From contig NZ_RDSM01000002.1 in NCBI RefSeq assembly GCF_004115155.1, forward strand, positions 124,001-188,000: DNA of 64,000 bases, given 5' to 3'. The position numbers were made by a program, and so were the translations under genes. The notes under the pieces were generated by a model, which worked only from the letters and a program-made list of their open reading frames with translations, searched no databases and had not been told where the DNA came from. Positions 34,543-43,599 of this stretch are shown here, piece after piece. The DNA is from Granulicella sibirica (GTDB lineage Bacteria > Acidobacteriota > Terriglobia > Terriglobales > Acidobacteriaceae). Position 1 is the stretch's first letter; each line of letters starts with the position of its first letter.

Positions 34543-34623
34543 AACCGGGGCCTCTGGCGGAAGTCAGTGTGGGTTGCTTGTGCTGGTCGTCTTGGTTGTC
34601 CAGAGTATACGGGACGGTGGGTT

Positions 34624-35010
34624 CTAACCCGGGGGCCGGCCAACCTCCCAGTGGTGGCCGAAGGGGTCGGCGAGGCGGCCGATGCGCCAGCCGTAGGACT
34701 CGTCGCGGACGGGACAGATGGAGGTGGCTCCGGCGGCGATGGCGCGGTTGAAGACGGCGTCGGGATCTTCCGTGGTGATGATCATGCGGGTTGTGCTGCC
34801 GTTTAGGGTTTCGGGGCTGTAGTTCTGGTATTCGGGTGATTCTTCCGAGAGCCAGAAGGAGGAGTCGCCGAGGGAGAGGTGGGCGATGACTTCGCCTTTG
34901 CTTTCGTCATGGAAGGCGAAGATCTCTTCGGCGGCGAAGGCTAGTTTGTAAAAGGCGAGGGCGGCTTCGCTGTTCCGGACGGAGAGGAATGGGGCGAGAT
35001 GGATGGGCAT
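34624..35010 (-). CDS. VOC-family protein (glyoxalase/PhnB-like)
   Basis: A 128-residue protein of the vicinal-oxygen-chelate fold, with two beta-alpha-beta-beta-beta halves. The N-terminal half shows LSVRNSEAALAFYKLAFAAE and the C-terminal half GATSICPVRDESYGWRIGRL followed by DPFGHHWEVG, a typical VOC end. This is the PhnB/YdcJ-type branch of glyoxalase/bleomycin-resistance proteins. I take the ATG at 35010, with GGGAG 6 nt upstream; longer open frame to 35346 contains no coding signal. The reaction is unknown. Confidence 0.9.
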   Translation of the reverse strand: MPIHLAPFLSVRNSEAALAFYKLAFAAEEIFAFHDESKGEVIAHLSLGDSSFWLSEESPEYQNYSPETLNGSTTRMIITTEDPDAVFNRAIAAGATSICPVRDESYGWRIGRLADPFGHHWEVGRPPG

Positions 35011-35100
35011 GGAGGCTCCCGCTTGACGTTGGGACCGATGATATCGGGGACACGACCTAGTTCGTGCTGATGCTGAGACGATTGTCCTGTTCCGATGGCC

Positions 35101-35128
35101 AGGTCTCAAGGGCGAGACCTGGGCACCC
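35101..35128 (+). repeat. Short palindrome with GGGCACCC tail (35.1 kb)
   Basis: AGGTCTC and GAGACCT form a 7-bp perfect stem around AAGGGC, followed by GGGCACCC. The shape and tail recur at 59729 and at the right end of the repeats at 32631. Confidence 0.55.
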
Positions 35129-35154
35129 GCGTTCGTTGTTGCTGCTAAATTCCA

Positions 35155-35192
35155 AGAAAAAAAGCCCCACGCGAAGCAGGGCTCGCGTGGGG
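35155..35192 (-). terminator. Intrinsic terminator after the DyP peroxidase gene
   Basis: CCCCACGCGA (35165-35174) pairs perfectly with TCGCGTGGGG (35183-35192). On the minus strand it is 24 nt past the peroxidase stop codon and is followed by a run of T residues (A tract 35155-35163). Confidence 0.92.
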
Positions 35193-35216
35193 TGCTCGGA
35201 GACTTGGGTGGCGGCG

Positions 35217-36800
35217 TTATTCTGCTGCCAAAGATTGAAGGGCGGAGATCGAGGGCTGGAAGAAGTACTCGCCGCCCTCGGTGGTGACGAAGTGGTTGAG
35301 CGTTACTGTGTTGGTGGCGGTGCTGCTTTTGCTGTGGAAGGGGCACTTCATCGCACCGGATGTACTTTGTGACATGACGGGGTCAACGCCATCGCCCTTC
35401 TGGGGGAAGTTGGGATCGTTGATCCAGAACTTCTGGACGAACTCGAACTGGTCGCTGATGCTCTTCTGGTAGCAGAGGAAGAGCAGACCGCGATCGACGC
35501 CGTCGTCGGTGATTGGGTCGCCGGGGTGCTTCGGGCGCTTGAAAGCGGGGCCGAAGGGGATGCCGCGGCGGAGGAGGCGGTGGGTCTGGGTGAAGCTCTC
35601 GTGGAGATCGCTGTTAGGGTCGACGGTGCCGTCGGCCTTGAGGAACTGCTCGTCGCGCGGGTAGGCCTTGCGGATGTGGCCGGAGCGCGGGACGCCGGTG
35701 CCGCGGAGATCGTCACCGTACTCGAAGTTGTTGATGAGGTTGGCGTCGAGCATCTCGGGGTGAAGGTTGGAGGGATCGCCGGTGCTGGCGTCGAAGTCTG
35801 CGGGGAAGCCGTTATCGGAGCCCTCGTAGGCGGTGTGCTGGATGGGGCATCCGCTGGCGTAGCGTCCGACGATCTTGGCTCCGAAGACCTCGGGCGGCAT
35901 CGAGAGGGCGGTCGCGTTGGCATTGACGCTCTTGATGAAGCCGGCGACGTCCTGGCGGAGCTTGCGGAAGACGAGATAGGAGCCGTTGCGGGTCCAAGCG
36001 GGGCCGCTGGCGCTGATGGGTCCCTGAGCGGGGTTGGGGCCGTCGAACGATGGGTCGGGGCGGGTAGGAACCTGGGTGGGGTAGCCGAGGACGAACTCGC
36101 CGGGCCAGAGGAGGTCCTGTCCGGGGACGCCCTGGTGGCCGGAGTTCGGGCCGGGGTTGGTGTCGGCGGAGGCGGTGAAGCCCTTGATGCCGGGCTGGGA
36201 GACGCCATCCTTGAAGCCGAAGTGCTCGTGGCCGGTGAGTGGGGCGGGGAGGGTCTCGCCAAGCTGGTCGTAGAGGAGCGAGAGGCCGCTGGTGGGGAGG
36301 CCGTCCATGACGTTGAGGGTGGCGGCGGTAAGGTCGGTGGCGTCGTCTGCGGCGAGGTGCAGGACGAGATGGAGTTGCTCAGGCTGCTGGAAGGGTGCCT
36401 GCCAGTGGTTGGGGTCGCTGTGGTGGAGGTCGCCGATGACGGACTTGCGAGCGGCCATGCCCTGCTTGAACTCGCCGGGGAAGGAACTGATGCCGGAGGC
36501 GTTCAGGGCTTTGAGGCCGGCAAAGGTGAAGGCGATGTTGATCCAGGAGGCCTTGGGCATGTTGACTTCGCCGCGATTGCGACGGCGCGCGGCGCGGAAA
36601 TCGTTGTTGAAGGCGGCGACGTCCGTAGATTTCGAGATCTGCGGGACAAGGGCGCGGAGCCATGCCTTCGCGGTATCGACGTGATCGATGCGGAGGAAGA
36701 GGAAGCGTTGATGATCCTTGTTGAAGCCGGCGAGAATGTTGCCTTGAATCTCGTCAAGATCGATCGCGATGGGATCGATGGGATTCTGAACGGTGGGCAT
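35217..36800 (-). CDS. Dyp-type peroxidase
   Basis: Haem peroxidase of the dye-decolourising family, oxidising aromatic substrates with hydrogen peroxide. The family fingerprint GxxDG is seen in GFKDGVSQPGIKG (about residue 200). The proximal haem His lies in SGHIRKAYPRD and the distal Arg in HRLLRRGIPFG. The C-terminal part carries the ferredoxin-like fold end (RGLLFLCYQKSISDQFEFVQ). No signal peptide is visible, so it may be cytosolic or encapsulin-loaded; no encapsulin gene is nearby. I start at the ATG at 36800 (AAAGG 7 nt upstream), giving 527 residues, typical of the longer C/D subgroup. A strong terminator follows. Confidence 0.93.
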   Translation of the reverse strand: MPTVQNPIDPIAIDLDEIQGNILAGFNKDHQRFLFLRIDHVDTAKAWLRALVPQISKSTDVAAFNNDFRAARRRNRGEVNMPKASWINIAFTFAGLKALNASGISSFPGEFKQGMAARKSVIGDLHHSDPNHWQAPFQQPEQLHLVLHLAADDATDLTAATLNVMDGLPTSGLSLLYDQLGETLPAPLTGHEHFGFKDGVSQPGIKGFTASADTNPGPNSGHQGVPGQDLLWPGEFVLGYPTQVPTRPDPSFDGPNPAQGPISASGPAWTRNGSYLVFRKLRQDVAGFIKSVNANATALSMPPEVFGAKIVGRYASGCPIQHTAYEGSDNGFPADFDASTGDPSNLHPEMLDANLINNFEYGDDLRGTGVPRSGHIRKAYPRDEQFLKADGTVDPNSDLHESFTQTHRLLRRGIPFGPAFKRPKHPGDPITDDGVDRGLLFLCYQKSISDQFEFVQKFWINDPNFPQKGDGVDPVMSQSTSGAMKCPFHSKSSTATNTVTLNHFVTTEGGEYFFQPSISALQSLAAE

Positions 36801-36940
36801 GAAGATGCCTTTCGACTGCAAGATGCGAGCCAAGGGACTTACGCGGAGTGCGCGTGGGCACTCGATCTTTCATTGCAGGGATGGTGATGGGAAGGGCTTG
36901 AGCGTTTCAGGGTGATGCAGATTTTTTTGAGGGGAGTGTC

Positions 36941-37708
36941 TCAGCGGCTACGCGCGAGGACGAGGGCGGTCATGTCCTCGGGCTGCGCGTTCTTGCTGAA
37001 GAGCCGCTTGGTCCAGGACAGGGCTTCGAAGGCGCGGGCTTTCTCGAGGACGGTTTGGCAGATAGTTGCGGCCGACGACTCCCCGGAGTCTTTGAGGATT
37101 TCAATGACGCGCTCGTCGCCGAACTCGGTGCCGTGGTGCATGGTCTGGGTGACGCCCTTGGTCACGATGAGGAGTTTCGCGCCGGGCTCAAGGGCCTGGA
37201 TGGAGGGCTCGTAGGTAAGGTGGGTGAAGAGGCCGAGGGGCATGGCGACGTTGGGCAGGAGGCGCGTTCCTTCACTGTCGCGGAGAGCGGCGGTCTGGCC
37301 GCCGGCGTTGATGTAGGCGAGCAGGCCCAGGTCGAGGTCGTAGCAGCCGATGAAGGTGGGGGCGAAGTGGATCTGCTTACCGGCTGCGGTGAGGGCGAGG
37401 TTGAGGGACTGGACGAGGAGGGCGCTGCCGTCCATCAGGTTGGCGTCGGGTGCGCCGAAGAACTCGGTTGCTTTTGCGTGGAACGCGGCTTGCGTTTCGG
37501 CGGCGATGGGGTCGGTTTGCTGGCGGGTTCCGGCGATATCGGTGAGGAGGAAGGCTATGCGTTGGCCGATTCGGATGGCGTCAAAGAAATCACCGCCGCT
37601 GCTGTCGGCTTGATGCTGCGCGTGGAGGTCGATGCCTTCTACCGTGGGAAGAGTTACGGGCGCTGGTGTCTTGGTCGAGGCACCAGCACCGGATTCGCCG
37701 ACATGCAT
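36941..37708 (-). CDS. SpoIIE/RsbU-type PP2C protein phosphatase, catalytic domain only
   Basis: Serine phosphatase of the partner-switching type, usually acting on anti-sigma-factor antagonists. The metal-binding motif GGDFFDAIRIG is near residue 45, followed by FLLTDIAGTR and the late LIVTKGVTQTMHHGTEFGDE and PEDMTALVLAR. At 255 residues it has no sensor domain, only a short Pro-rich N-terminus. I choose the ATG at 37708 (GGAG 6 nt upstream) rather than the TTG four codons earlier. It is 77 bp downstream of glmM on the same strand, so it may be the last gene of an xseA-glmM-phosphatase operon. Its target cannot be seen here. Confidence 0.85.
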   Translation of the reverse strand: MHVGESGAGASTKTPAPVTLPTVEGIDLHAQHQADSSGGDFFDAIRIGQRIAFLLTDIAGTRQQTDPIAAETQAAFHAKATEFFGAPDANLMDGSALLVQSLNLALTAAGKQIHFAPTFIGCYDLDLGLLAYINAGGQTAALRDSEGTRLLPNVAMPLGLFTHLTYEPSIQALEPGAKLLIVTKGVTQTMHHGTEFGDERVIEILKDSGESSAATICQTVLEKARAFEALSWTKRLFSKNAQPEDMTALVLARSR

Positions 37709-37785
37709 CAGAGGCTCCAAAGTGCGTACGCAAGATGAGCCTTCACCTTACAAGGCGGCTTGTTTGAACGCCAGTGAATTGCGGG

Positions 37786-39123
37786 CTAAACGGCTAACTC
37801 CGCGCGGATGGCCTGGGCGATGGCTTCGGCGTGGTGGCGCATGAGCGGCTCGGATTCGGCTTCGATCATGACGCGGGCGAGGGCTTCGGTGCCGGAGTAG
37901 CGGATGACGACGCGGCCGGTGTCGGCGAGGGCCTGCTCGGCTTCGGCGATGGCGGCTACCACGGTCGGGATGAGTTCGAGCGGCTTCTTCTCGCGGACCT
38001 TCACGTTGATGATGACCTGGGGGAAGACCTTGAGGTCGGTGAGGAGTGCGGCGAGGGATTTGTTGGCTCGGTGGAGGATGTCGAGGAGAAGGAGGGCGGT
38101 GAGGAGGCCGTCGCCGGTGGTGGATTTGCCGGAGAAGATGATGTGTCCGGATTGTTCGCCGCCGAGGGAGGCTCCGGTGGAGAGCATTTGTTCGAGGACG
38201 TACTTGTCGCCTACGGGAGCGCGGAGCATGCGGATCTGCGAGCGCTTGAGGGCGGCTTCGAGGCCCATGTTCGACATGGTGGTGGCGACTACGGTCGAGT
38301 TCGAGAGGAGGCTGCGGGCCTGGAGGTCGCGGGCGGCGAGGAGGAGGACGGCGTCTCCGTTGACGACGTTGCCGTGCTCGTCGGCGAAGAGGGCTCGGTC
38401 GGCGTCGCCGTCGAAGGTGATGCCCATCGAGGCTTTTTGGGCGACGACTTCGGCGGCTACGATGTCGGGATGGAGGGCTCCGCAGTGCTCGTTGATGTTG
38501 CGGCCGGTGGGGCTGGCGTGGGTGATGATGACCTCACCGCCGAGGCCGGCGAAGAGCTGGGGGGCTACGGCGCTGGCGGCTCCGTTGGCGCAGTCAACGA
38601 CGATGCGCTTGTTGTCGAGCGAGAGGCCGGGGACGAGGGATAAGAGGAACTGGACGTACTCGGCGCGGTCGGCTTCATTCACCGGGGGTGGGTTCGAGGG
38701 CTCGGGGGTCTGGGGGGCGAGGGCCAGTTGCTTGAAGATCTCTTCTTCGATCTTGAGTTCGGTGGCGTCGGGGAGCTTGTAGCCGTCGGGGCCGAAGAGC
38801 TTGATGCCGTTGTCTTCCCAGGGATTGTGGGAGGCGGAGATGACGATGCCTGCCGAAAAGCCGTGGGTGTGGGTGAGGAAGGCGACGGCGGGGGTGGTGA
38901 TGACGCCGGCGCTCTCGACGGTTGCGCCTCCCAAGGTAAGGCCGCTGGTGAGGGTCGCGGCGATCCAGTCGCTGGACTCGCGGGTGTCCTGGCCCATGAG
39001 GATGCGGGGATTGGGGCCTAAGGAGTTGGCGAGGGCGAGGCCGATGGCGTGGACGGTGGCAGGATCGAGCGGGGGCTGGCCGGCGACGGCGCGGATGCCG
39101 TCGGTGCCGAAGAGTTTCTTCAT
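37786..39123 (-). CDS. glmM: Phosphoglucosamine mutase
   Basis: Interconverts glucosamine-6-phosphate and glucosamine-1-phosphate, feeding UDP-GlcNAc for peptidoglycan and lipopolysaccharide. The 445-residue protein has the N-terminal LFGTDGIRAVAG, the phosphoserine loop ISASHNPWEDNGIK (Ser98), the metal loop TFDGDADRALF and the phosphate-binding end RYSGTEALARVM. All four domains of the alpha-D-phosphohexomutase family are present. The start overlaps the xseA stop by four bases, so translation is coupled. Confidence 0.96.
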   Translation of the reverse strand: MKKLFGTDGIRAVAGQPPLDPATVHAIGLALANSLGPNPRILMGQDTRESSDWIAATLTSGLTLGGATVESAGVITTPAVAFLTHTHGFSAGIVISASHNPWEDNGIKLFGPDGYKLPDATELKIEEEIFKQLALAPQTPEPSNPPPVNEADRAEYVQFLLSLVPGLSLDNKRIVVDCANGAASAVAPQLFAGLGGEVIITHASPTGRNINEHCGALHPDIVAAEVVAQKASMGITFDGDADRALFADEHGNVVNGDAVLLLAARDLQARSLLSNSTVVATTMSNMGLEAALKRSQIRMLRAPVGDKYVLEQMLSTGASLGGEQSGHIIFSGKSTTGDGLLTALLLLDILHRANKSLAALLTDLKVFPQVIINVKVREKKPLELIPTVVAAIAEAEQALADTGRVVIRYSGTEALARVMIEAESEPLMRHHAEAIAQAIRAELAV

Positions 39124-40628
39124 CTGGGGAGGATCTCCGTGACGGTCGCGCTGATGCTTCCGGTGGCGAGACGGGCGCGGATCGGTTGGCCGGTTTCTGT
39201 ATCGTGCGCGTTACGCAGGAGCTTGCCTTCTGGCGAGTATACGAGGGCGTAGCCGCGGTTGAGAACGGCGAGAGGCGAGAGGGCTTGGAGGCGGGCTTCT
39301 GCTCTTGTGAGGCGGTTCTGGCGGGTGGTGATGAGCTGCGTCGAGATACGGGTGAGGCGGGCGTTGGCGGCGGCGAGACGTCTCTGGGCTTCGGCGAGGC
39401 GGAGGCGGATGTCCTGGCGGTGGAGACGGGATTCGAGGGCGGCGAGGCGCTGGTGTTGCTGGCGGAGGCGGCGGGCGGAGGCGGATTCAAGGCGGAAGCG
39501 GAGGTCGTCGATGCGCTGATCGCGGCGGGAGACGGCGTCGCGGAGGCGGTTGAGGACGGACTCGGCGGAGAGGCGGGCGTAGCGTTGGCGCCCGTGCATG
39601 AGGGTGTAGCGGATGGCGCGGAGGGCGCGGCGCGAGAGGGCTTCGAGGCGGTCCTCGATGCGGTGCTGGGCGGAGGTGATGATCTCGGCGGCGGCGGATG
39701 GGGTGGGGGCGCGGAGGTCGGCGACGAAGTCGGCTATGGTGAAGTCGGTTTCGTGGCCGATGGCGGAGACCACGGGAAGCGTTGAGGCGGCGATGGCGCG
39801 GGCGAGGGATTCGTCGTTGAAGCCGGCGAGGTCCTCGGCGGAGCCTCCGCCTCGTGCGATGAGGATGAGGTCGGCGCGTTCGGGATGTTTGTTGAACCAG
39901 CGGAGGCCGGCGATGACCGTTGGCGGGCAGTTCGGGCCCTGCATGGTGGCGTTGTAGATGAGGAGGTTGACCTTGCCGTGGCGGCGGCGGGCTACCGTCA
40001 CGATGTCGCGGATGACGGCTCCGCTGGTGGAGGTGATGACACCGATGCACTTGGGGAATGCGGGCAGGGGGCGCTTGCGGGCGGTGTCGAAGAGGCCATC
40101 GGCTTTGAGGCGGTCGCGGAGGCGTTCGAAGGCTGCCTGGAGCAGGCCTGCGCCGCGGAGCTCGAGGGTTTCGGCGATGAGCTGGAGCTGGCCTCGGGAC
40201 TCGTAGATGCTGATGCGGCCGCGGGCGCGGATCTCGTCGCCGTCTTTGGGGCGGAAGCGGAGGAGTTGGGCCTGGCGGCGGAAGAGGACGACGGGGAGTT
40301 GGGCTTCGCCGTCCTTGAGGGTGAAGTAGAGGTGGCCGGAGGGGGCGGGGCGGAGGTTTGAGATTTCGCCGGCTACCCAGACGTCGGTGTGGGCGGACTC
40401 GACCTGGCGGCGGACCTCGGAGACGAGGGCTCCTACGGTCCAGACGTGGGGGGCTGCGGGCTTGATGGGCTGGGGTGGGGCTGGGGTGGGTTTTGGGGTG
40501 GGTGGCGGTGCGGTCGGTTCGGTGAAGAGGAGGCCGAGGGTGGCCTGGGTGGGGCGGGGGCTGCGCTTTCCCCGGAGGCCGAGGCGGAGGCTGGCTAGAG
40601 TCGGCGGGGAGTCTTGGTTCTCAGCCAT
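39120..40628 (-). CDS. xseA: Exodeoxyribonuclease VII large subunit
   Basis: Large subunit of exonuclease VII, which degrades single-stranded DNA. The OB-fold N-domain begins at about residue 62 (VGALVSEVRRQVESAHTDVW, VAGEISNLR). The catalytic region follows (GVITSTSGAVIRDIVTVARR, RGGGSAEDLAGFNDESLARA, SAIGHETDFTIADFVADLRA) and then a long Arg-rich coiled coil (about 320-450). A Pro-rich extension of about 60 residues precedes the OB fold and is unusual for the family. The small subunit xseB is not in the window. It is coupled to glmM downstream. Confidence 0.95.
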   Translation of the reverse strand: MAENQDSPPTLASLRLGLRGKRSPRPTQATLGLLFTEPTAPPPTPKPTPAPPQPIKPAAPHVWTVGALVSEVRRQVESAHTDVWVAGEISNLRPAPSGHLYFTLKDGEAQLPVVLFRRQAQLLRFRPKDGDEIRARGRISIYESRGQLQLIAETLELRGAGLLQAAFERLRDRLKADGLFDTARKRPLPAFPKCIGVITSTSGAVIRDIVTVARRRHGKVNLLIYNATMQGPNCPPTVIAGLRWFNKHPERADLILIARGGGSAEDLAGFNDESLARAIAASTLPVVSAIGHETDFTIADFVADLRAPTPSAAAEIITSAQHRIEDRLEALSRRALRAIRYTLMHGRQRYARLSAESVLNRLRDAVSRRDQRIDDLRFRLESASARRLRQQHQRLAALESRLHRQDIRLRLAEAQRRLAAANARLTRISTQLITTRQNRLTRAEARLQALSPLAVLNRGYALVYSPEGKLLRNAHDTETGQPIRARLATGSISATVTEILPR

Positions 40629-40668
40629 ATAGGGGTGAGTTTATCAGGCAGGCCCGTAGGATGTTCGC

Positions 40669-41334
40669 ATGGACGATGCCTCGGTGGATGTGGATTTGAA
40701 CCTATGGAAGAAGCGGCTTGGGACGGTTCCGGATTGGGTCTGGGAGCGGGTGGAGCTGCGGACGCTGGTGCTGGCGGATAACGATCTGACGGAGGTGTCG
40801 GGGAGGATCGGGGGACTTCGGGAGCTAAGGATGCTCGACCTTGGGCATAACCTGCTGGCGGAGGTGCCGGGGGAGATTGGGGAGGTTTCGGGGCTGCGGG
40901 ACTTTCTTTATCTGCATGACAACCGGTTTACTGGACTTCCGCAGAGTCTGGCAAACCTCAAGGCGCTGCGGTATTTGAATGTCAGTGAGAATTTGATGGA
41001 GAGGTTTCCGGAGGCGGTCTGCGGGATGAGTGGGCTGGTGGAGCTACGGATTGCGGACAACCGGATCGCAGAGATTCCGGGGTCGATTGGTGGATTGGGG
41101 CGGCTGCGGGAGCTACATCTGCGGAATAACGCGCTGGAGGCACTTCCGGAGGAGATTGGGGACTTAGCGGAGCTGAGGGTAATTGATCTGCGGGGGAATC
41201 CGCTTATTTCTTTGCCGAGGACGATGCTGGAGATGCCTCGGCTGGAGAAGGTGGACTTGCGGTGGGTACGGACGATGGAGTGGCCTGGATGGCTGGAGGA
41301 ATTGGAGGGGCGTGGGTGCCTGGTGTATCGGTGA
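40669..41334 (+). CDS. Leucine-rich repeat protein
   Basis: A 221-residue soluble protein made of about seven leucine-rich repeats of 22-23 residues (for example LRTLVLADNDLTEVSGRIGG, LRMLDLGHNLLAEVPGEIGE, LRYLNVSENLMERFPEAVCG, LRELHLRNNALEALPEEIGD). No signal peptide or membrane segment is present. Such proteins bind other proteins; the partner is unknown. It is divergent from xseA with a 40-bp gap, and the promoters must overlap. Confidence 0.88.
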   Translation: MDDASVDVDLNLWKKRLGTVPDWVWERVELRTLVLADNDLTEVSGRIGGLRELRMLDLGHNLLAEVPGEIGEVSGLRDFLYLHDNRFTGLPQSLANLKALRYLNVSENLMERFPEAVCGMSGLVELRIADNRIAEIPGSIGGLGRLRELHLRNNALEALPEEIGDLAELRVIDLRGNPLISLPRTMLEMPRLEKVDLRWVRTMEWPGWLEELEGRGCLVYR

Positions 41335-41428
41335 GGGGGCTTGAGAAGCTACCGCAGGAACTGATGCACCGCGTGAAGGCTATCGCCGAGACGAATGGGG
41401 GACTGAGAACTTTCATCTTCCGAAAGCC

Positions 41429-42373
41429 CTACCGAATCGCTCCGAAGTGCACGTTCTCGGCACGCGATGGACTGTCCAGGAACTGCAGCGTCGTACTTGG
41501 TCCTAGATATGGGGCGTCCGCGGAAGAACGAAGCACCCAAACTACCTGCTTCTCCGGAGTCAACTCGATAGCCTGCAGGCTGCCCGGCTGGACCTTCTGG
41601 CTCCACTCATTCACCCAATTGTTGACGACCGTATTTCCATTCGGCAGGCGCCATGCCTGTTGCAGACTGTCGACGTGAATTCCGGGTGTATCGCCCGGCT
41701 TCCAACTCCACGCCGCATCGCCTCGCCGCGTAATCTCCCGAACACCAAGGCTGTCCGTGACCAGCACGTTCCCATTCTCCAGCGGGGTCACTCCCCAGAT
41801 GTGTGTCCCGGGAAAGCTCCAAAGCTCATTTCCGTCGACGTCGTACTCCACCACGCGGTCGAGATCCATGTGCGCCACGAGCAGGGTGCCGTTCGCCGTC
41901 AGACGCGCATGCCGAAACTGCCCATGCACGCTATCCGGGTTCTTCGTCTTCAGAACCGATTCCTTCTCCATCACGCCGCTGCGAATATTCACCACTCGCA
42001 GCAAAGCCGGGTTTCCATTCTGGATATAGAGCACGCGGTCCAGGCCGATCGGCACAACTGTGTGCACCTCATGCCCGGCTGGAACGTCGTACCGCCAGAC
42101 CGTCTTCTTCTCCTGGGTTATCTCTTCCACCGCGAACTGGTGCGCGAAGAGGATATTCCCATTCGAGAGCATCGTCGCATCGCTGATCTCTCCACGTCCG
42201 GAAGGATCGTCGTAGGACCAAACAACCTGGCCTCCACGCACGAGGAAGATCCTGCGCTCCTTCGATTCGCCGGCATACAAAAAGTCGTGCCGCCCAAGCG
42301 TCACGTCGGGAGCCTGGCTAAGAGAAACGCAGGGCAATAGAAACAGCGCAGAGGCGAGGAACGAGAGACGCAT
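41429..42373 (-). CDS. Secreted beta-propeller (PQQ/arylsulfotransferase-like repeats)
   Basis: A 314-residue exported protein. A signal peptide ends near residue 20 (PCVSLSQA). The rest has repeating blade-like stretches with Trp-Ser-Tyr and Asn-Gly-Asn motifs (GGQVVWSYDDPSGRGEISDA, NGNILFAHQFAVEEI, NGNVLVTDSLGVREITRRGD, NGNTVVNNWVNEWS), as in PQQ-like propellers. The start is the ATG at 42373, with GGAG 8 nt upstream; ATG at 42388 is an alternative with a poorer site. Function is unknown; a binding rather than catalytic role is plausible. Confidence 0.75.
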   Translation of the reverse strand: MRLSFLASALFLLPCVSLSQAPDVTLGRHDFLYAGESKERRIFLVRGGQVVWSYDDPSGRGEISDATMLSNGNILFAHQFAVEEITQEKKTVWRYDVPAGHEVHTVVPIGLDRVLYIQNGNPALLRVVNIRSGVMEKESVLKTKNPDSVHGQFRHARLTANGTLLVAHMDLDRVVEYDVDGNELWSFPGTHIWGVTPLENGNVLVTDSLGVREITRRGDAAWSWKPGDTPGIHVDSLQQAWRLPNGNTVVNNWVNEWSQKVQPGSLQAIELTPEKQVVWVLRSSADAPYLGPSTTLQFLDSPSRAENVHFGAIR

Positions 42374-42447
42374 AAGCAGTCTCCGGATCATATCCGCTCG
42401 CGCGCACCTTTTGGGCAAACGGTCTAAAGTCGGCTCATTCCGCCAAG

Positions 42448-42669
42448 ATTGTCCGCGAAACTCTGGACGTCGTCGTCGGCGAATACGAGTTCACCACCCT
42501 ATCCCGCAAAACCGGCCGCATGATCCACCAGCTTTTCGTCGGCCGCATGGAGATCGAAGACGGTTACATCAAGCTCCTACGGGAGTCGATCAACCTCGTG
42601 GAACTCGCCCTCGGCATCGACCCTAACGGCCTGGCCGACTACAAACTCCACAGCGCTCCAATCGCCTGA
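42448..42669 (+). CDS. Small hypothetical protein with non-canonical (ATT) start
   Basis: The frame ending TGA at 42669 encodes a compact, clearly protein-like sequence (ETLDVVVGEYEFTTLSRKTG, MIHQLFVGRMEIEDGYIKLL, SINLVELALGIDPNG). Codon third positions are strongly C/G. No ATG, GTG or TTG in frame lies before the conserved-looking part. The best candidates are ATT at 42448, giving 73 residues, or an internal ATG at 42520, giving 49. It fills the space between the divergent propeller gene and pgsA. I do not recognise the family. A start-codon mutation making it a recent pseudogene is also possible. Confidence 0.6.
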   Translation: MVRETLDVVVGEYEFTTLSRKTGRMIHQLFVGRMEIEDGYIKLLRESINLVELALGIDPNGLADYKLHSAPIA

Positions 42670-42715
42670 GCTCCGTGCCCTACATCCTGCTTCCGAGATG
42701 TGGGATCCACAGGAT

Positions 42716-43420
42716 CTACGCGATCGGCGAATTGGCCTTTGCCGCCGCAGGAGGCTTCCGGCGGCTGAGCACGGCCGACCTCCGCGTCCGCCGCTTGTCG
42801 CTCGCATGATCTATCTTGTTCCAGAACCCGACGAAGTAGTCGATCGCCGAGATGATCGAGACGATCGTCATCCAGTAGATCGCGGTCACGGCAATAAAGT
42901 GAACGGCGACGATAAACCCGCCCCAGTTCCAGTAGTCCCAACGATGAGCGAGGATGGCGGCAACCACCGAGACGATCTGAATGACGGTCTTGAGTTTCCC
43001 GATCTCGCTCGCCTCGATCGTGAAGCCTTCGGCGGAAGCGATCGAACGCAGCCCGGAGACCAGGAACTCCCTCCCAATCACCACGACAGCAATCCAGGGG
43101 GGAACGATCCTCGGGTTATACGCGACGAGAATGATGTACGCCGCCGTCACCATCAGCTTGTCGGCCAGCGGATCGAGCAGCATCCCCATGGTGGTGATCT
43201 GCTTCCGCCTCCGCGCCAAATACCCGTCGAGCCCGTCAGTGATGCTCGCGATGATAAAGATGATGGAAGCCGCGATCTCCTGTTCGCCCCCGAGCAGTCC
43301 CCCGGGATGCGTCGGCGGAAACAGAGTCTGGAGCGTATGGAGACCAAGTGGAGACATCACCCAGATCAGCAGCGGCACGCTGGCGATGCGGCTCATCGTG
43401 ATGGAGTTGGGCAGATTCAT
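42716..43420 (-). CDS. pgsA: CDP-diacylglycerol-glycerol-3-phosphate 3-phosphatidyltransferase
   Basis: Membrane enzyme making phosphatidylglycerophosphate, precursor of phosphatidylglycerol and cardiolipin. The CDP-alcohol phosphatidyltransferase signature D-G-x2-A-R-x8-G-x3-D-x3-D is present in DGLDGYLARRR and MLLDPLADK. Four or more hydrophobic spans follow, then a basic C-terminal tail (KRRTRRSAVLSRRK) longer than usual. The 234-residue length is normal apart from that tail. It starts at 43420 and is separated from gdhA by a terminator at 43549. Confidence 0.93.
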   Translation of the reverse strand: MNLPNSITMSRIASVPLLIWVMSPLGLHTLQTLFPPTHPGGLLGGEQEIAASIIFIIASITDGLDGYLARRRKQITTMGMLLDPLADKLMVTAAYIILVAYNPRIVPPWIAVVVIGREFLVSGLRSIASAEGFTIEASEIGKLKTVIQIVSVVAAILAHRWDYWNWGGFIVAVHFIAVTAIYWMTIVSIISAIDYFVGFWNKIDHASDKRRTRRSAVLSRRKPPAAAKANSPIA

Positions 43421-43548
43421 CGCGGGGCTCGGCGCGCCGGTCAGTCTCAGGCTTCGGGAAAGAGGGCGGTTACCAGCATTCTGTCACACCGGCGTTATGT
43501 TTGTTGGGAATGCTGGTGCGCTCAGGCAGGAACAGCACACGTAACACC

Positions 43549-43573
43549 AAAAAGGGCAGCCCCGCGGCTGCCC
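43549..43573 (-). terminator. Intrinsic terminator after gdhA
   Basis: GGGCAGCC (43554-43561) pairs with GGCTGCCC (43566-43573) around CCGC. On the minus strand it follows the gdhA stop by 26 nt and ends in TTTTT. Confidence 0.9.
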
Positions 43574-43599
43574 CTCCTGCACGAGCGGTGTTACGACGA

